This document shows, piece after piece, positions 7,913 to 15,969 of a DNA stretch of 40,494 bases. The notes under the pieces were generated by a model. The model was not told the origin of the DNA. It made no database searches and saw only the letters and a program-made list of their open reading frames with translations. Source of the stretch: Lacticaseibacillus chiayiensis (GTDB lineage: Bacteria > Bacillota > Bacilli > Lactobacillales > Lactobacillaceae); NCBI RefSeq assembly GCF_004123795.1, contig NZ_MSSM01000004.1, positions 1 through 40,494 of the forward strand. The letters run 5' to 3'. A program made the position numbers and the translations under genes. Each line of letters begins with the position of its first letter. The first letter of the stretch is position 1.

Positions 7913-8156
7913 CCAACGACTGCAAATTGACCCGGAAAAATTTGCCCTGAATTTCATCAACTCACTCAATATTCAGGTATCTCCGGAAAAAGTGGACATC
8001 GAAGCAGCCAGCAAAGAGGCTTTAGCTGCGTATTTGTCGGCGTTTTATCTTGCTGAGCGGTTTAACTCGACGGAAAATAAGTTCTTTGAGGATCCCGATC
8101 AAAACGGCATCCGTTCCAGTTACCAACGCATTTTAAGCGAGTTGAACAAGTATTAA
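7905..8156 (+). CDS. Small hypothetical protein (83 aa) inside the sugar operon
   Basis: An acidic, soluble 83-aa protein (begins MNNQRLQIDPEKFALN, ends SSYQRILSELNKY), probably mostly helical, with no Cys and no membrane segment. Its start overlaps the end of the isomerase gene by 8 bp and the permease starts 12 bp after its stop, so it is clearly part of the operon. I do not recognise the family. Its place between isomerase and permease suggests a regulatory or accessory subunit, but that is only an inference from position. Confidence 0.7.
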   Translation: MNNQRLQIDPEKFALNFINSLNIQVSPEKVDIEAASKEALAAYLSAFYLAERFNSTENKFFEDPDQNGIRSSYQRILSELNKY

Positions 8157-8168
8157 GGGGGCCTTCAC

Positions 8169-9446
8169 ATGGGGAGTCTAATTACCGGTATTTTACTTGT
8201 TTTGACTTTTGTTTTATTCATTATGTTTGCGATGCGCGGCGGCAACTTAACAGTCGGTTTCTTCGTGATGGCGATTGTGTGGACCATCATTGGATTGATA
8301 CCGTTAAACGTCGCGATTAAGGAAATTTTCACCGATCCCGTGTTGAATTACGGCAAAACCGCTTTGTATATCATTCTCGGTTCCTGGTTTGGCCGCGTGC
8401 TGGTGGATACTGGCATTGCCGGTTCCATCAGTCGCCGCACCCAAAGCGTCGGGAGCAAGGCGCCCGTGATCGCCACCATTTTAATTGCCATTATCACCGC
8501 CTTGATTTTCTCAAGTGCGTATGGTGTAGGCTCGGCAATCGCGGTCGGAGTCATTCTTTTCCCGATCATGTTCTCCATGGGTGTCCCTAAAAATGTTGCC
8601 GTCTCCATTTTCACGTTGTCGATCGGCGCGGCCATGTATATTAATCCGGTTTTGTTTAACCAATTCACTGTTTTCTTCAAAGGCGTTGCCTGGGGGGATC
8701 ATTATCTACGCTTCGGCTTTGTCGCCATGGCTATTCAGATGCTGGTCGTCATCGCCATGATCCTTTTCTATGGCCGAAAAATCAGGAACGGCAAGCCTTT
8801 CGTTGTCGAGTCAGAGACGCCGGAAACAAGCGTGCCGCCTGATGTCAATCCGATCACGTACTTGCTGCCGGTGTTGCCAGTGGCCATGAGTATTTTCTTC
8901 AAATGGGATGCCATTCCAGCGTTGTTGCTGGCCACGATCCTGGCGTTTGCGATGACCGGCAATATGAAGTCTTACGTTCATTTTGTCCAGATGATGAATA
9001 CGACGACCAAAACAGCCATTGGTGATATTGCGGGCTTGCTGATCATGTTACTGGTCTTGACCATGTTTCAAAGCGCGGCAGTTCACACCATGGGCCAATT
9101 CACGACGGTTTTCAAACACATCATCCCTGATAACCGCTTGTTGATGGTGTTCATCATGATCGTCATCGCACCGCTGTCCTACTTCCGCGGGCCATTAATG
9201 CTTTATGGCGCCGGGGCAGCAACGGCGGCGATCTTTACCGCCACTGGTTTATTCCCGCCTTACTTCTTATATGGCTTGCTCGTGGTTCCGACCATGATGG
9301 CGGTGTCAGCCGACATCACCCAGTCCTGGAATCTTTGGTCGGTTGAATATGCCAAGCTTGATACCAAAACGTTTCTATTGACCGGGCTGCCTTGGGCTTG
9401 GATTGCCACGATTCTGAATTTGTTGGCGGCTTATGTGTTGTTGTAA
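8169..9446 (+). CDS. GntP/CitMHS-like (ion transporter superfamily) permease, probable sugar-acid importer
   Basis: 425 aa with about 11-12 hydrophobic segments and an N-terminal Gly-rich turn (MRGGNLTVGFF). The large loop near residues 205-225 (KPFVVESETPETSVPPDVN) separates two halves. AYGVGSAIAVGVILFPIMFSMG, GAAMYINPVLFNQF and the later YFRGPLMLYGAGAATAA resemble the re-entrant substrate loops of gluconate/citrate-type H+ symporters. AAGGGGG precedes the ATG. The operon partners (isomerase, KDG-type kinase) suggest a sugar acid or similar anion as substrate. CitMHS, GntP and NhaC-like families are hard to separate by eye. Confidence 0.75.
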   Translation: MGSLITGILLVLTFVLFIMFAMRGGNLTVGFFVMAIVWTIIGLIPLNVAIKEIFTDPVLNYGKTALYIILGSWFGRVLVDTGIAGSISRRTQSVGSKAPVIATILIAIITALIFSSAYGVGSAIAVGVILFPIMFSMGVPKNVAVSIFTLSIGAAMYINPVLFNQFTVFFKGVAWGDHYLRFGFVAMAIQMLVVIAMILFYGRKIRNGKPFVVESETPETSVPPDVNPITYLLPVLPVAMSIFFKWDAIPALLLATILAFAMTGNMKSYVHFVQMMNTTTKTAIGDIAGLLIMLLVLTMFQSAAVHTMGQFTTVFKHIIPDNRLLMVFIMIVIAPLSYFRGPLMLYGAGAATAAIFTATGLFPPYFLYGLLVVPTMMAVSADITQSWNLWSVEYAKLDTKTFLLTGLPWAWIATILNLLAAYVLL

Positions 9447-9453
9447 TGTCTCG

Positions 9454-9576
9454 ATAATGCGCTCGCCAGCGCAGAAGCCTGCGTGTAAGGGCCTTGGTCG
9501 CAATGGCCTAAACCCGGGCCATCACACCCAAGGCCGCTTACACTCCGGCTTCTAACCGCGCTGGCTCACGCTCACT
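9454..9576 (+). repeat. Palindromic 5'-UTR element, copy 1 (upstream of kdgK)
   Basis: An almost full-length hairpin. The left arm (GCGCTCGCCAGCGCAGAAGCC, GTGTAAGG, CCTTGGTCGCAATGGCC) pairs with the right arm (GGCCATCACACCCAAGG, CTTACAC, GGCTTCTAACCGCGCTGG, CTCACGCTCACT). It starts 7 nt after the permease stop codon and ends 19 nt before the kdgK ATG, within the same operon. Confidence 0.85.
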
Positions 9577-9595
9577 TAAAGAGGGGGAACCTATC

Positions 9596-10570
9596 ATGTC
9601 AGAATTTCTTACCATCGGAGAACCAATTGCGCTTTTTGCTTCACAGGATACGGATCAATCGCTAAAGGACGCCTTGAATTTCAGGAAGTACCTGGCCGGG
9701 GCCGAAGTGAATGTTGCTGTAGGGGTGTCGCGTTTAGGTCATTCCGCACAATATATCACGCGGCTAGGCGAAGATCCGTTTGGCGATTTCATTAAGGACC
9801 AGTTGCGTGAAAATCATGTCCAAACCGATTATATTGATAGTACGCCTGATTATTGGACCGCGTTCCAGCTTAAAAACAAGGTTTCAACCGGCGATCCGGA
9901 TATTTTCTATTTTCGGCGCGGTTCTGCTGCCGCGCACTTTGATGCCAAAATGCTGGATCGCATTGATTTTTCGGATGTGAAATTTGCCCATCTTTCCGGC
10001 ATTTTCCCAGCGATTTCGGAACAGGCACTGGCCGCTTTTCGGCACTTGATTGACTTGCTTCACGAACACAACATCCGTACCACTTTTGATCCAAACTTAC
10101 GCCCGCAGCTGTGGTCGAGTCCGGAAAAAATGGCAGCGACACTGAATGAGCTTGCAAAAGAAGCCGAAATTATTTTGCCAGGCGATAATGAAGGGGAACT
10201 GTTGGTTGGCTCCCGCGATCCGGAAACGATTGCTGATTTTTACCTTAATCAAAGCGAACGGACGCAAACCGTTGTTGTTAAAGTGGGTCCTAAAGGCGCG
10301 TATGTTAAGAATAAAAACGAAGCAGGCTACTGGGTGAAAGGCTTTAAGGTGGCGCAGGTTGTTGATACGGTTGGTGCCGGTGACGGTTTTGCTTTGGGGT
10401 TGATTACCGCCTTAATGGAAGGCAAGTCCCAACGTGATGCGGTCGTCCGCGCAAACGCCATTGGTGCGTTTGCGGTTCAGGCGCCAGGCGACAATGACGG
10501 TTATCCGACGCCGGAGCAACTGCAGGCGTTCTTAGACAAAAATCTTGCTGTGACGGGAGACGAGTTTTGA
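9596..10570 (+). CDS. kdgK: PfkB-family sugar kinase, 2-keto-3-deoxygluconate kinase type
   Basis: 324 aa. The ribokinase/PfkB fold is shown by the N-terminal GEPIALFA, the AEVNVAVGVSRLG motif, YFRRGSAAAHF (the KDG-kinase substrate loop), FDPNLRPQLW and the C-terminal anion-hole signature DTVGAGDGFALG with its catalytic Asp. Family members phosphorylate 2-keto-3-deoxygluconate to KDPG or related keto-sugars. No KDPG aldolase is next to it. Instead it is followed, with a 1-bp stop/start overlap, by a hexulose-phosphate synthase homologue, so its real substrate may be a different ketose or keto-acid. GAGGGGG lies ahead of the ATG, just after the palindromic repeat. Confidence 0.85.
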   Translation: MSEFLTIGEPIALFASQDTDQSLKDALNFRKYLAGAEVNVAVGVSRLGHSAQYITRLGEDPFGDFIKDQLRENHVQTDYIDSTPDYWTAFQLKNKVSTGDPDIFYFRRGSAAAHFDAKMLDRIDFSDVKFAHLSGIFPAISEQALAAFRHLIDLLHEHNIRTTFDPNLRPQLWSSPEKMAATLNELAKEAEIILPGDNEGELLVGSRDPETIADFYLNQSERTQTVVVKVGPKGAYVKNKNEAGYWVKGFKVAQVVDTVGAGDGFALGLITALMEGKSQRDAVVRANAIGAFAVQAPGDNDGYPTPEQLQAFLDKNLAVTGDEF

Positions 10571-11196
10571 TGAAACTACAGGTGGCAATTGATCGCGTAC
10601 CCTTAGCCGATGCGGTGGCGTTGGCCAAACAATTGGACGGAAAAGTCGCGATTATCGAAATGGGTACCAGTTTGGTAAAAGATGATGGTTTGGCCGGTTT
10701 TCGAGCCATGCGTGCAGCCATTCATACCTCGCAGTTACTCATTGATTTAAAGACCATTGATGAAGGCGGCTACGAGTTCAAACAAGGCTTTGCTGCGGGT
10801 GCCGATATCTTAACCGTGATGGGCGCGGCATCACTGGCAACTTTGCAAACAACAGCGGCAGCGACAGAAACGGCTAAAAAGGAAATGATGATTGACTTGA
10901 TGGAGGTCGACGCCGCCAAACAGCAGGCCGTCAGCATTTTCCCTGATGCCATTTACGCCTTGCACCACAGCACCGATCGGCAAGACCACCTTGATCCAAC
11001 CGCAACAGTGGCGGATTTTCATAACGCATTTCCGCAACTCAAGCGACTGGCAATTGCTGGCGGCATTGATTTAGCCGGAGCAACCGCCTTGGCCGCACAA
11101 GGGTTAACCGAAATCGCCATTGTCGGCAGCGCCATCACCAAGGCCGCCGATCCAGTCTCAACGGCACAACAATTTATGGAGGCAATTAGCGCATGA
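10570..11196 (+). CDS. hxlA: 3-hexulose-6-phosphate synthase family protein (OMPDC suprafamily)
   Basis: 208 aa from the ATG at 10570, whose A is the last base of the kinase stop codon. It begins MKLQVAIDRVPLADA and contains IIEMGTSLVKDDGL, the metal/acid-base motif DLKTIDEG, GADILTVMGAA, and the C-terminal phosphate-binding AIAGGID and EIAIVGSAITKAADP. These match hexulose-6-phosphate synthase (formaldehyde + Ru5P to 3-hexulose-6-P) more closely than 3-keto-L-gulonate-6-P decarboxylase, although both share the fold. Coupling by a 4-bp overlap to a PHI gene supports HPS. Whether it fixes formaldehyde or runs as a lyase on a sugar phosphate is unknown. Confidence 0.85.
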   Translation: MKLQVAIDRVPLADAVALAKQLDGKVAIIEMGTSLVKDDGLAGFRAMRAAIHTSQLLIDLKTIDEGGYEFKQGFAAGADILTVMGAASLATLQTTAAATETAKKEMMIDLMEVDAAKQQAVSIFPDAIYALHHSTDRQDHLDPTATVADFHNAFPQLKRLAIAGGIDLAGATALAAQGLTEIAIVGSAITKAADPVSTAQQFMEAISA

Positions 11197-11735
11197 AAGT
11201 CATTCCGGATATTATGACAGAAATCAATCAAGTCATGGCACTGGTCGATGAACGGCAACTGGATGCAGCGATGCCGTATCTGACCAAAGATAAGCGCATC
11301 TTCGTCATCGGTGCCGGCCGCAGCGGTTTTCAGGCAAAAGGCTTCGCGATGCGCCTCATGCATATTGGCTACACCGATTATGTGATGGGCGAAACGATTA
11401 CGCCGTCCATTCAAAAAGGCGATACTTGGGTGGCGATTTCCGGTTCAGGTACGACCAAAAGTATCGTGGCAGACACCGAAGCGGCTAAAAAGCTCGGCCT
11501 GAACATCGTGGCTTTCACCAGCGCCGCCGAATCACCACTGGCCAAACTCGCTGATGCGGTGGTCATTGTTCCCGGCGCAACCAAAACCGGTGCCGGTGTT
11601 AAATCAATTCAGCTGCTATCGACATTATTCGACCAGACTGTGCACATCACCTTAGATGCGCTCACATTGAAGCTAGCAAAACGCGACGACACCAGCAATG
11701 CCGATGCATTACACGAACACGTTAACGTTGAATAA
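11193..11735 (+). CDS. hxlB: 6-phospho-3-hexuloisomerase (SIS domain)
   Basis: 180 aa, the usual PHI length. The SIS fold is shown by KRIFVIGAGRSGFQAKGFAMRL, then GDTWVAISGSGTTKSIV (phosphosugar-binding Ser/Thr loop), LNIVAFTSAAESPLAKLADAVVIVPGA and the late QLLSTLFDQTVHITLDAL helix. PHI interconverts 3-hexulose-6-phosphate and fructose-6-phosphate. It starts inside the HPS stop (ATGA overlap) and is the last gene of the operon, followed by a strong terminator. Together HPS and PHI form the ribulose monophosphate shunt, linking fructose-6-P with ribulose-5-P. Confidence 0.9.
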   Translation: MKVIPDIMTEINQVMALVDERQLDAAMPYLTKDKRIFVIGAGRSGFQAKGFAMRLMHIGYTDYVMGETITPSIQKGDTWVAISGSGTTKSIVADTEAAKKLGLNIVAFTSAAESPLAKLADAVVIVPGATKTGAGVKSIQLLSTLFDQTVHITLDALTLKLAKRDDTSNADALHEHVNVE

Positions 11736-11779
11736 ACGTTAACCGTTCCAAAACAAAGCTTTTATTTCGCATATTGTTT

Positions 11780-11829
11780 AAAAAGGCACTAAAATTGCGC
11801 GATTCATGTGGCAATTTCAGTGCCTTTTT
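11780..11829 (+). terminator. Intrinsic terminator of the sugar operon
   Basis: The stem AAAAAGGCACTAAAATTGC pairs with GCAATTTCAGTGCCTTTTT with one mismatch, around a 12-nt loop, and ends in a T-run. Confidence 0.9.
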
Positions 11830-12033
11830 CGGCTTATAAATCCCGCTGCAGCAGACATGTATTCGTTTTCATTGCTTTTCTACCGGAACGTGCTAAAATT
11901 AAACTTTGCTAAAGGCATGACGTACTTTTAAACAAAACTTTGATAACTGGAAGCTGCCAGCCAATGATGTTTAGGCATTATGCTGATGCAATTAGAGGCC
12001 GTGACAGGCTTCCATTTAAACTTTTTACCGCAC
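11830..12033 (+). promoter_or_regulatory. Intergenic region with a candidate promoter for the exported protein gene
   Basis: TTGCTT (11872-11877) and TAAAAT (11894-11899) are 16 nt apart and could drive the gene at 12151 with a ~250-nt leader that includes the palindromic element. I see no coding potential in the rest of this stretch. Confidence 0.35.
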
Positions 12034-12135
12034 ATTAACGCGTTCGCAGTCGCAAAAATTGGAGTGTAAGAGTCTCGGTCGCAATGGCCAAGGTAACGAC
12101 ACTCTGATTTATAAGCGCTCCTGCTTACGCTTACC
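12034..12135 (+). repeat. Palindromic 5'-UTR element, copy 2 (degenerate)
   Basis: It keeps the family landmarks ACGCGTTCGC, GTGTAAG, TCGGTCGCAATGGCC and a right end GCTTACGCTTACC, but the right arm is diverged and the copy is about 20 nt shorter. It ends 15 nt before the ATG of the exported protein, in sense orientation. Confidence 0.7.
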
Positions 12136-12150
12136 AGGAGGAACCATTCT

Positions 12151-12990
12151 ATGAAGCGCAGGACGTTGTTCTCGATCATCGTCGTCACGCTAGTCGCAGG
12201 TTGTTTAACGCTATTTTACGGCGCGCACAGTACTTGGACCGACACACAGTCAGCACACGCCGTTCAAGCGGCTACCAAACAAGTCGACACGCTCTTCAAA
12301 GATTCATCGCATCAACTACCTGCCGCACAACTAAGCCAAGAAAAGATTGACGCTGCTAAAACCAGCTTACAAGCAGCCCGTCGTAAGATCACGGAGCCGG
12401 AACAAGCCAATCAAATTGCCAGCGCTCAAGCAGATTTGGATGCTGCCGAGCAAATGCTAACCGTTAAAAATGCAATCGCCCAAAAGCCGATCAAGCCATC
12501 TCAACTAAAAACGTTAACGATTGAGTCGCAGCAAGCTTTAGCCAAGCTTGCCAAACAAAAACCCACATTTGTTCAGATTTATCAAAAACAAGTGGCACGA
12601 CTTTCCGACCAAGAGGCAGCTGTCAATAAAGTCGCCAGTCTATTTAGTGACGCCGATTTTCAAGATCCAAAGCCTGGCTTGAGTAGGTCACAAGTTCAAG
12701 CCGCCTTGGCAGCTCTCAAACATATTGATAACCCACAGCTTGCCGATCAAATGATGCCAGCCATTGCGACCGCCCAACAGGCAGCCGCAGATGACACTTC
12801 CAGCGCAGAAGCAAGTGTTTCGTCTCCAACTGCACCAAGTTCTGCATCAAGCGGCCCTCAATCATCTACTACGACCAGTCAATCAACATCTTCCGCTTCA
12901 ACTACCAGCAGTGAATTTAACCAAAGCCAGCAGGAGTCAAGTAGCTCATCATCCTCAAGTTTTGCTGGAGCATCAAGTTCACAAGGTTGA
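12151..12990 (+). CDS. Exported/membrane-anchored protein with Ser/Thr-rich C-terminus (paralogue A)
   Basis: 279 aa. An N-terminal membrane segment (TLFSIIVVTLVAGCLTLFYG) acts as a signal anchor; no LPXTG motif follows. Residues ~35-205 are Ala/Gln/Lys-rich and helical. The last ~70 residues are almost wholly Ser/Thr/Gln and would be an extended, possibly glycosylated, wall-spanning tail. Its N-terminus and the YQKQVxRL...LSRSQVQAAL block match the protein at 15970, so the two are paralogues. AGGAGG precedes the ATG. The family function is unknown to me; a cell-envelope role is inferred. Confidence 0.75.
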   Translation: MKRRTLFSIIVVTLVAGCLTLFYGAHSTWTDTQSAHAVQAATKQVDTLFKDSSHQLPAAQLSQEKIDAAKTSLQAARRKITEPEQANQIASAQADLDAAEQMLTVKNAIAQKPIKPSQLKTLTIESQQALAKLAKQKPTFVQIYQKQVARLSDQEAAVNKVASLFSDADFQDPKPGLSRSQVQAALAALKHIDNPQLADQMMPAIATAQQAAADDTSSAEASVSSPTAPSSASSGPQSSTTTSQSTSSASTTSSEFNQSQQESSSSSSSSFAGASSSQG

Positions 12991-13020
12991 GCGCCAATGT
13001 ACCATTAAACCAGACATTTA

Positions 13021-13071
13021 AAACGGCTTCGATCTTCCACAAAGTATAAGGAGGATCGAAGCCGTTTATTT
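13021..13071 (+). terminator. Intrinsic terminator
   Basis: The arms AAACGGCTTCGATC and GATCGAAGCCGTTT are perfectly complementary and flank a loop of about 19 nt, followed by ATTTTG. It serves paralogue A. Confidence 0.85.
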
Positions 13072-13370
13072 TGAATTCTTCTCGCATCACCGATTTGCTT
13101 GAAAAAATATATCACCACATCGCCGTTCTAGCATTCGAACTGGTCCGCAGCTAGGGCGGTTCTAATGTCACACATTTAGACTGTGAAACTAAGTATCATC
13201 GAAACTCACCATTCAACTCATGGTGCACCGAGTTTTCAGAAAAACGAACACCGCATTATCTTCTTGCTTTTCTGCGACGATCCGATTTTTCTGGCTTTAA
13301 TTCAATTTTCGCCAGTGCTACTTCGGATGGCGCTAGTGCTTAAAAAATAGCCCGCCAATCGAAGTGCGCT
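13072..13370. other. Non-coding stretch of about 300 bp between paralogue A and the MarR gene
   Basis: No reading frame with a ribosome binding site, no repeat copy and no clear terminator for marR was recognised here. Confidence 0.5.
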
Positions 13371-13886
13371 TTACATTTTTTGTTTTTTAAACCTATTCAA
13401 GTATCTGCTGGCAAATAACTTATGAAGTTTGACGCCTGCAGTGGGGTTAGCATTGTCAATATCCGTGTACATAGCCTTAGTAACCTTATCTAACAATTCT
13501 GTTAATTGGCTTAACTCATCATCAGAAAGCGCCCTCAAAAATGTTGGCACTTCACGCGCGGCGTTTTCAATTGTTTCTCGGCCTGCTGAGGTAAGACTAA
13601 CCAGTTTGACCCGCTTATCACGGGGCGAACTGTCTAACGTAACTAGCCCACGAGAAACAAGTTTATAAACAAATTCGTTAACAGATTGAGGTGACATGGC
13701 GAGACGATTCGCCAATTGACGCTGTGATAAGCGATCCTCATCAGCCAAAACCAATAAAACCTTGCCTTGACCCTCAACTGTCAAGTGTGGACGAGGTTGC
13801 TTAATGATATCATCATAAATTTTACTAAGCTGCTCATATTCAGCTAATTTGCCTGCAGCCAACGCCGCCTTAGGTTCACTTGGCAA
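13371..13886 (-). CDS. MarR-family transcriptional regulator of the adjacent ABC exporter
   Basis: 171 aa. The winged HTH (LSQRQLANRLAMSPQSVNEFVYKLVSRGLVTLDSSPRDKRVKLVSLTSAG) carries the MarR DxRxxxxxLT wing with D-K-R. Flanking helices form the dimer interface. The only in-frame start is a TTG at 13886, with a weak GAGTGATG site; the nearby ATGs are in other frames. The gene is divergent from the ABC transporter, whose promoter has a perfect 9-3-9 palindrome, the usual arrangement for a MarR repressor released by a toxic ligand exported by the pump. Confidence 0.85.
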   Translation of the reverse strand: MPSEPKAALAAGKLAEYEQLSKIYDDIIKQPRPHLTVEGQGKVLLVLADEDRLSQRQLANRLAMSPQSVNEFVYKLVSRGLVTLDSSPRDKRVKLVSLTSAGRETIENAAREVPTFLRALSDDELSQLTELLDKVTKAMYTDIDNANPTAGVKLHKLFASRYLNRFKKQKM

Positions 13887-13946
13887 TATTCATCACTCAT
13901 TTCTTTTTTAGTATACAACTTTCGACAAACTAATTGAAAGTTTCCC

Positions 13947-13975
13947 TTGACGTTTATGTCAGGGGGCCTTATATT
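13947..13975 (+). promoter_or_regulatory. Promoter of the ABC exporter
   Basis: TTGACG (13947-13952) and TATATT (13970-13975) are 17 nt apart, directly upstream of the operator-like palindrome. Confidence 0.75.
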
Positions 13976-13979
13976 CTTG

Positions 13980-14000
13980 TTAGTCAGGGTACCTGACTAA
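13980..14000 (+). promoter_or_regulatory. MarR operator candidate (9-3-9 palindrome)
   Basis: TTAGTCAGG and CCTGACTAA form a perfect inverted repeat with a 3-nt centre, placed over the transcription start region and just ahead of the GGAGGG ribosome binding site. A related half site, TTAGTATAC, lies at about 13909 on the marR side. Confidence 0.7.
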
Positions 14001-14013
14001 GGAGGGATCTTTT

Positions 14014-14956
14014 TTGAAAACTGAAAATGCAATCAAAGTTACGAATATCAAGAAGTCTTATGGAAAAAAGCCAGTCGTACAGGGCGTCTCCTTCAACGTA
14101 AAAAAAAGGGGAAATATTTGGCTTGCTTGGCCCAAATGGCGCTGGGAAAACGACGACTTTAAAAGTGATAACCACCTTACTACGACAAGATGAAGGTACG
14201 GTGCTTGTGAACGGGTTCAATACCTTAACCCAAGGTCGAAAAGTACGCCAACAGTTTAGTATAACAGGACAAACGGCAGCAATTGATGAAGAACTGAGTG
14301 CACGTGAAAATCTGCTAATCTTTGGAAGGCTAAATGGCCTAACGGGTGCAGAGGCTCAAACACGAGCCAACGAATTATTATTGGACTTCGACTTATCAAA
14401 CTCTGCAGATCAAGCACTAGCGACCTTTTCCGGTGGTATGCGCCGCCGTCTAGATTTAGCTATCAGCTTAATTGGCCGCCCATCTATTCTTTTTCTGGAC
14501 GAACCGACGACTGGTTTAGATCCGCGGACACGTAAGCAAATGTGGCAAGCGATTCAAAAATTAGTCTCTAGAGGAACAACGGTTTTGCTAACAACGCAGT
14601 ATCTAGAGGAAGCTGATAGTTTAGCGGACCGAATCGCCCTTATTGATCATGGACGGATGATAACGGTAGGAACGCCCAGCGAATTAAAGCAGCAAATAGG
14701 TGGTATGCAGATGCGCGTAGAAATTACAAATCGACAGAAACTTTCACAAGCTGAAGCGATTATTAAAGACGTCCTATCACTACCTGTCAGCATAGATGAC
14801 CGCGTTTTGACCACGTTGCTTGACAATATCAAACTTCAACAAGTCCCACAAGTATTAGCTCAACTACAAAAAATGAGGATTTCTTACACGAACCTTACAA
14901 TTGGAACACCCTCACTAGACGATGTTTTTATGAAGTTAACTGTCGGAAAAAACTAA
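14014..14956 (+). pseudogene. ABC transporter ATP-binding protein with a +1 frameshift in an A8 tract
   Basis: Translation should begin at TTG 14014 (GGAGGG 7 nt upstream): KTENAIKVTNIKKSYGKKPV is a normal ABC N-terminus. At 14100-14107 there are eight A's followed by GGGG. One A too many shifts the frame, and the first frame stops at a TGA about 100 nt later. Removing one A gives KKGEIFGLLGPNGAGKTTTLK, continuous with the rest: Walker A, the Q-loop area, FSGGMRRRLDLAISL signature, ILFLDEPTTGLD Walker B and a switch His region. The full protein would be about 314 aa, of the DrrA/antibiotic-exporter type. It may be a real mutation, a slippage-controlled gene or a sequencing error. Confidence 0.8.
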
Positions 14957-14968
14957 GGAGAGCCTAGC

Positions 14969-15745
14969 ATGAATTTAGTTAAAAACCAAAATAATATCGT
15001 TCATGATATTCTCACTATGACACATCGTAACCTGCTTAAAACTTGGCACAATCCAGATAACGTTAGCGATGTCATTATTCAGCCAATAATTTTCACATTA
15101 TTATTTGGCTATTTGTTCGGAGGTGCAATTGCAGGAAGTGTTCAGGCTTATTTGCCGATGCTTTCGTCTGGAATTTTGGTTCAAAGCGTGTTAAATGCCG
15201 CTTCAGGATCTGGACAACAATTGCGTGATGACATTAACTCGGGGATTTTTGACCGATTTAAAACCTTACCGATTTCGCCAATTGTTCCTTTGGCCGGCCA
15301 ATTAGTCGGTGACATTTTCCGGCTTTTTCTTTCTGGAATAGCGTCACTAACAACTGCCTTTTTGATGGGGTGGCGACCAGCAGTTGGTTTTTCGTCAATT
15401 TTAGAGGCCCTATTGCTAGCTGTTTTCATTGGATGGGCCATCTCATGGATTTTTGCTTTAGTAGGTCTATTAGCTAAGAATGCTGAATTAATCGGAAGTT
15501 TGTCGATGATTATAATTTTAGTCTTGTCATTTTTATCTAATGCTTTCATTCCTACTAAAACACTGCCGAGTTCCATTCAACTTTTCGTTAAGATAAATCC
15601 CGTCAGCTCGACTGTCACCGCAATCAGAGCAATCTTAAGGACCGGTATTTGGAATGGTGAAGCGATTATGGTGCTTGTCAGTGGTGGAATTATCGTTTTA
15701 ATATTTTTGCCGTTAACCATATTTGTTTACCAGCGAAGGGATTAA
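14969..15745 (+). CDS. ABC-2 type transporter permease (DrrB-like)
   Basis: 258 aa with six hydrophobic segments and the ABC-2 signature region (FDRFKTLPISPIVPLAGQLVGDIFRL, then FLSNAFIPTKTLPSSIQLFVKINPVSSTVTAIRAIL). It starts 12 bp after the ATPase gene with an AAGGAG site. Together with the ATPase it would form an exporter of drugs, lipids or peptides under MarR control. If the ATPase frameshift is real and not corrected, this permease has no dedicated partner here. Confidence 0.85.
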   Translation: MNLVKNQNNIVHDILTMTHRNLLKTWHNPDNVSDVIIQPIIFTLLFGYLFGGAIAGSVQAYLPMLSSGILVQSVLNAASGSGQQLRDDINSGIFDRFKTLPISPIVPLAGQLVGDIFRLFLSGIASLTTAFLMGWRPAVGFSSILEALLLAVFIGWAISWIFALVGLLAKNAELIGSLSMIIILVLSFLSNAFIPTKTLPSSIQLFVKINPVSSTVTAIRAILRTGIWNGEAIMVLVSGGIIVLIFLPLTIFVYQRRD

Positions 15746-15969
15746 TGCACGAAAAAGATGGTTTTGTTGGTTACTATGCAACATCTAATGGGATCACCGT
15801 TGTTGTTTGACCAAAAAAATACGCAACCAAAACAATCGTTGAATTCAGTTAGTAAACCCCTTATATTACAAGTATATTAATGTGTAACAAAAAGGGCTTA
15901 AATCGTGACCTGTTTGCAATGCTCTTGTTAAGTCCAGCCCGTACCATTAGGTTATTGGAGGTGGCATCA

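Noticed and set aside
15746-15969. Terminator after the ABC permease
   Set aside because: GGTTTTGTTGG and CCAAAACAATC could pair over a long loop but there is no T-run, so it was not called.
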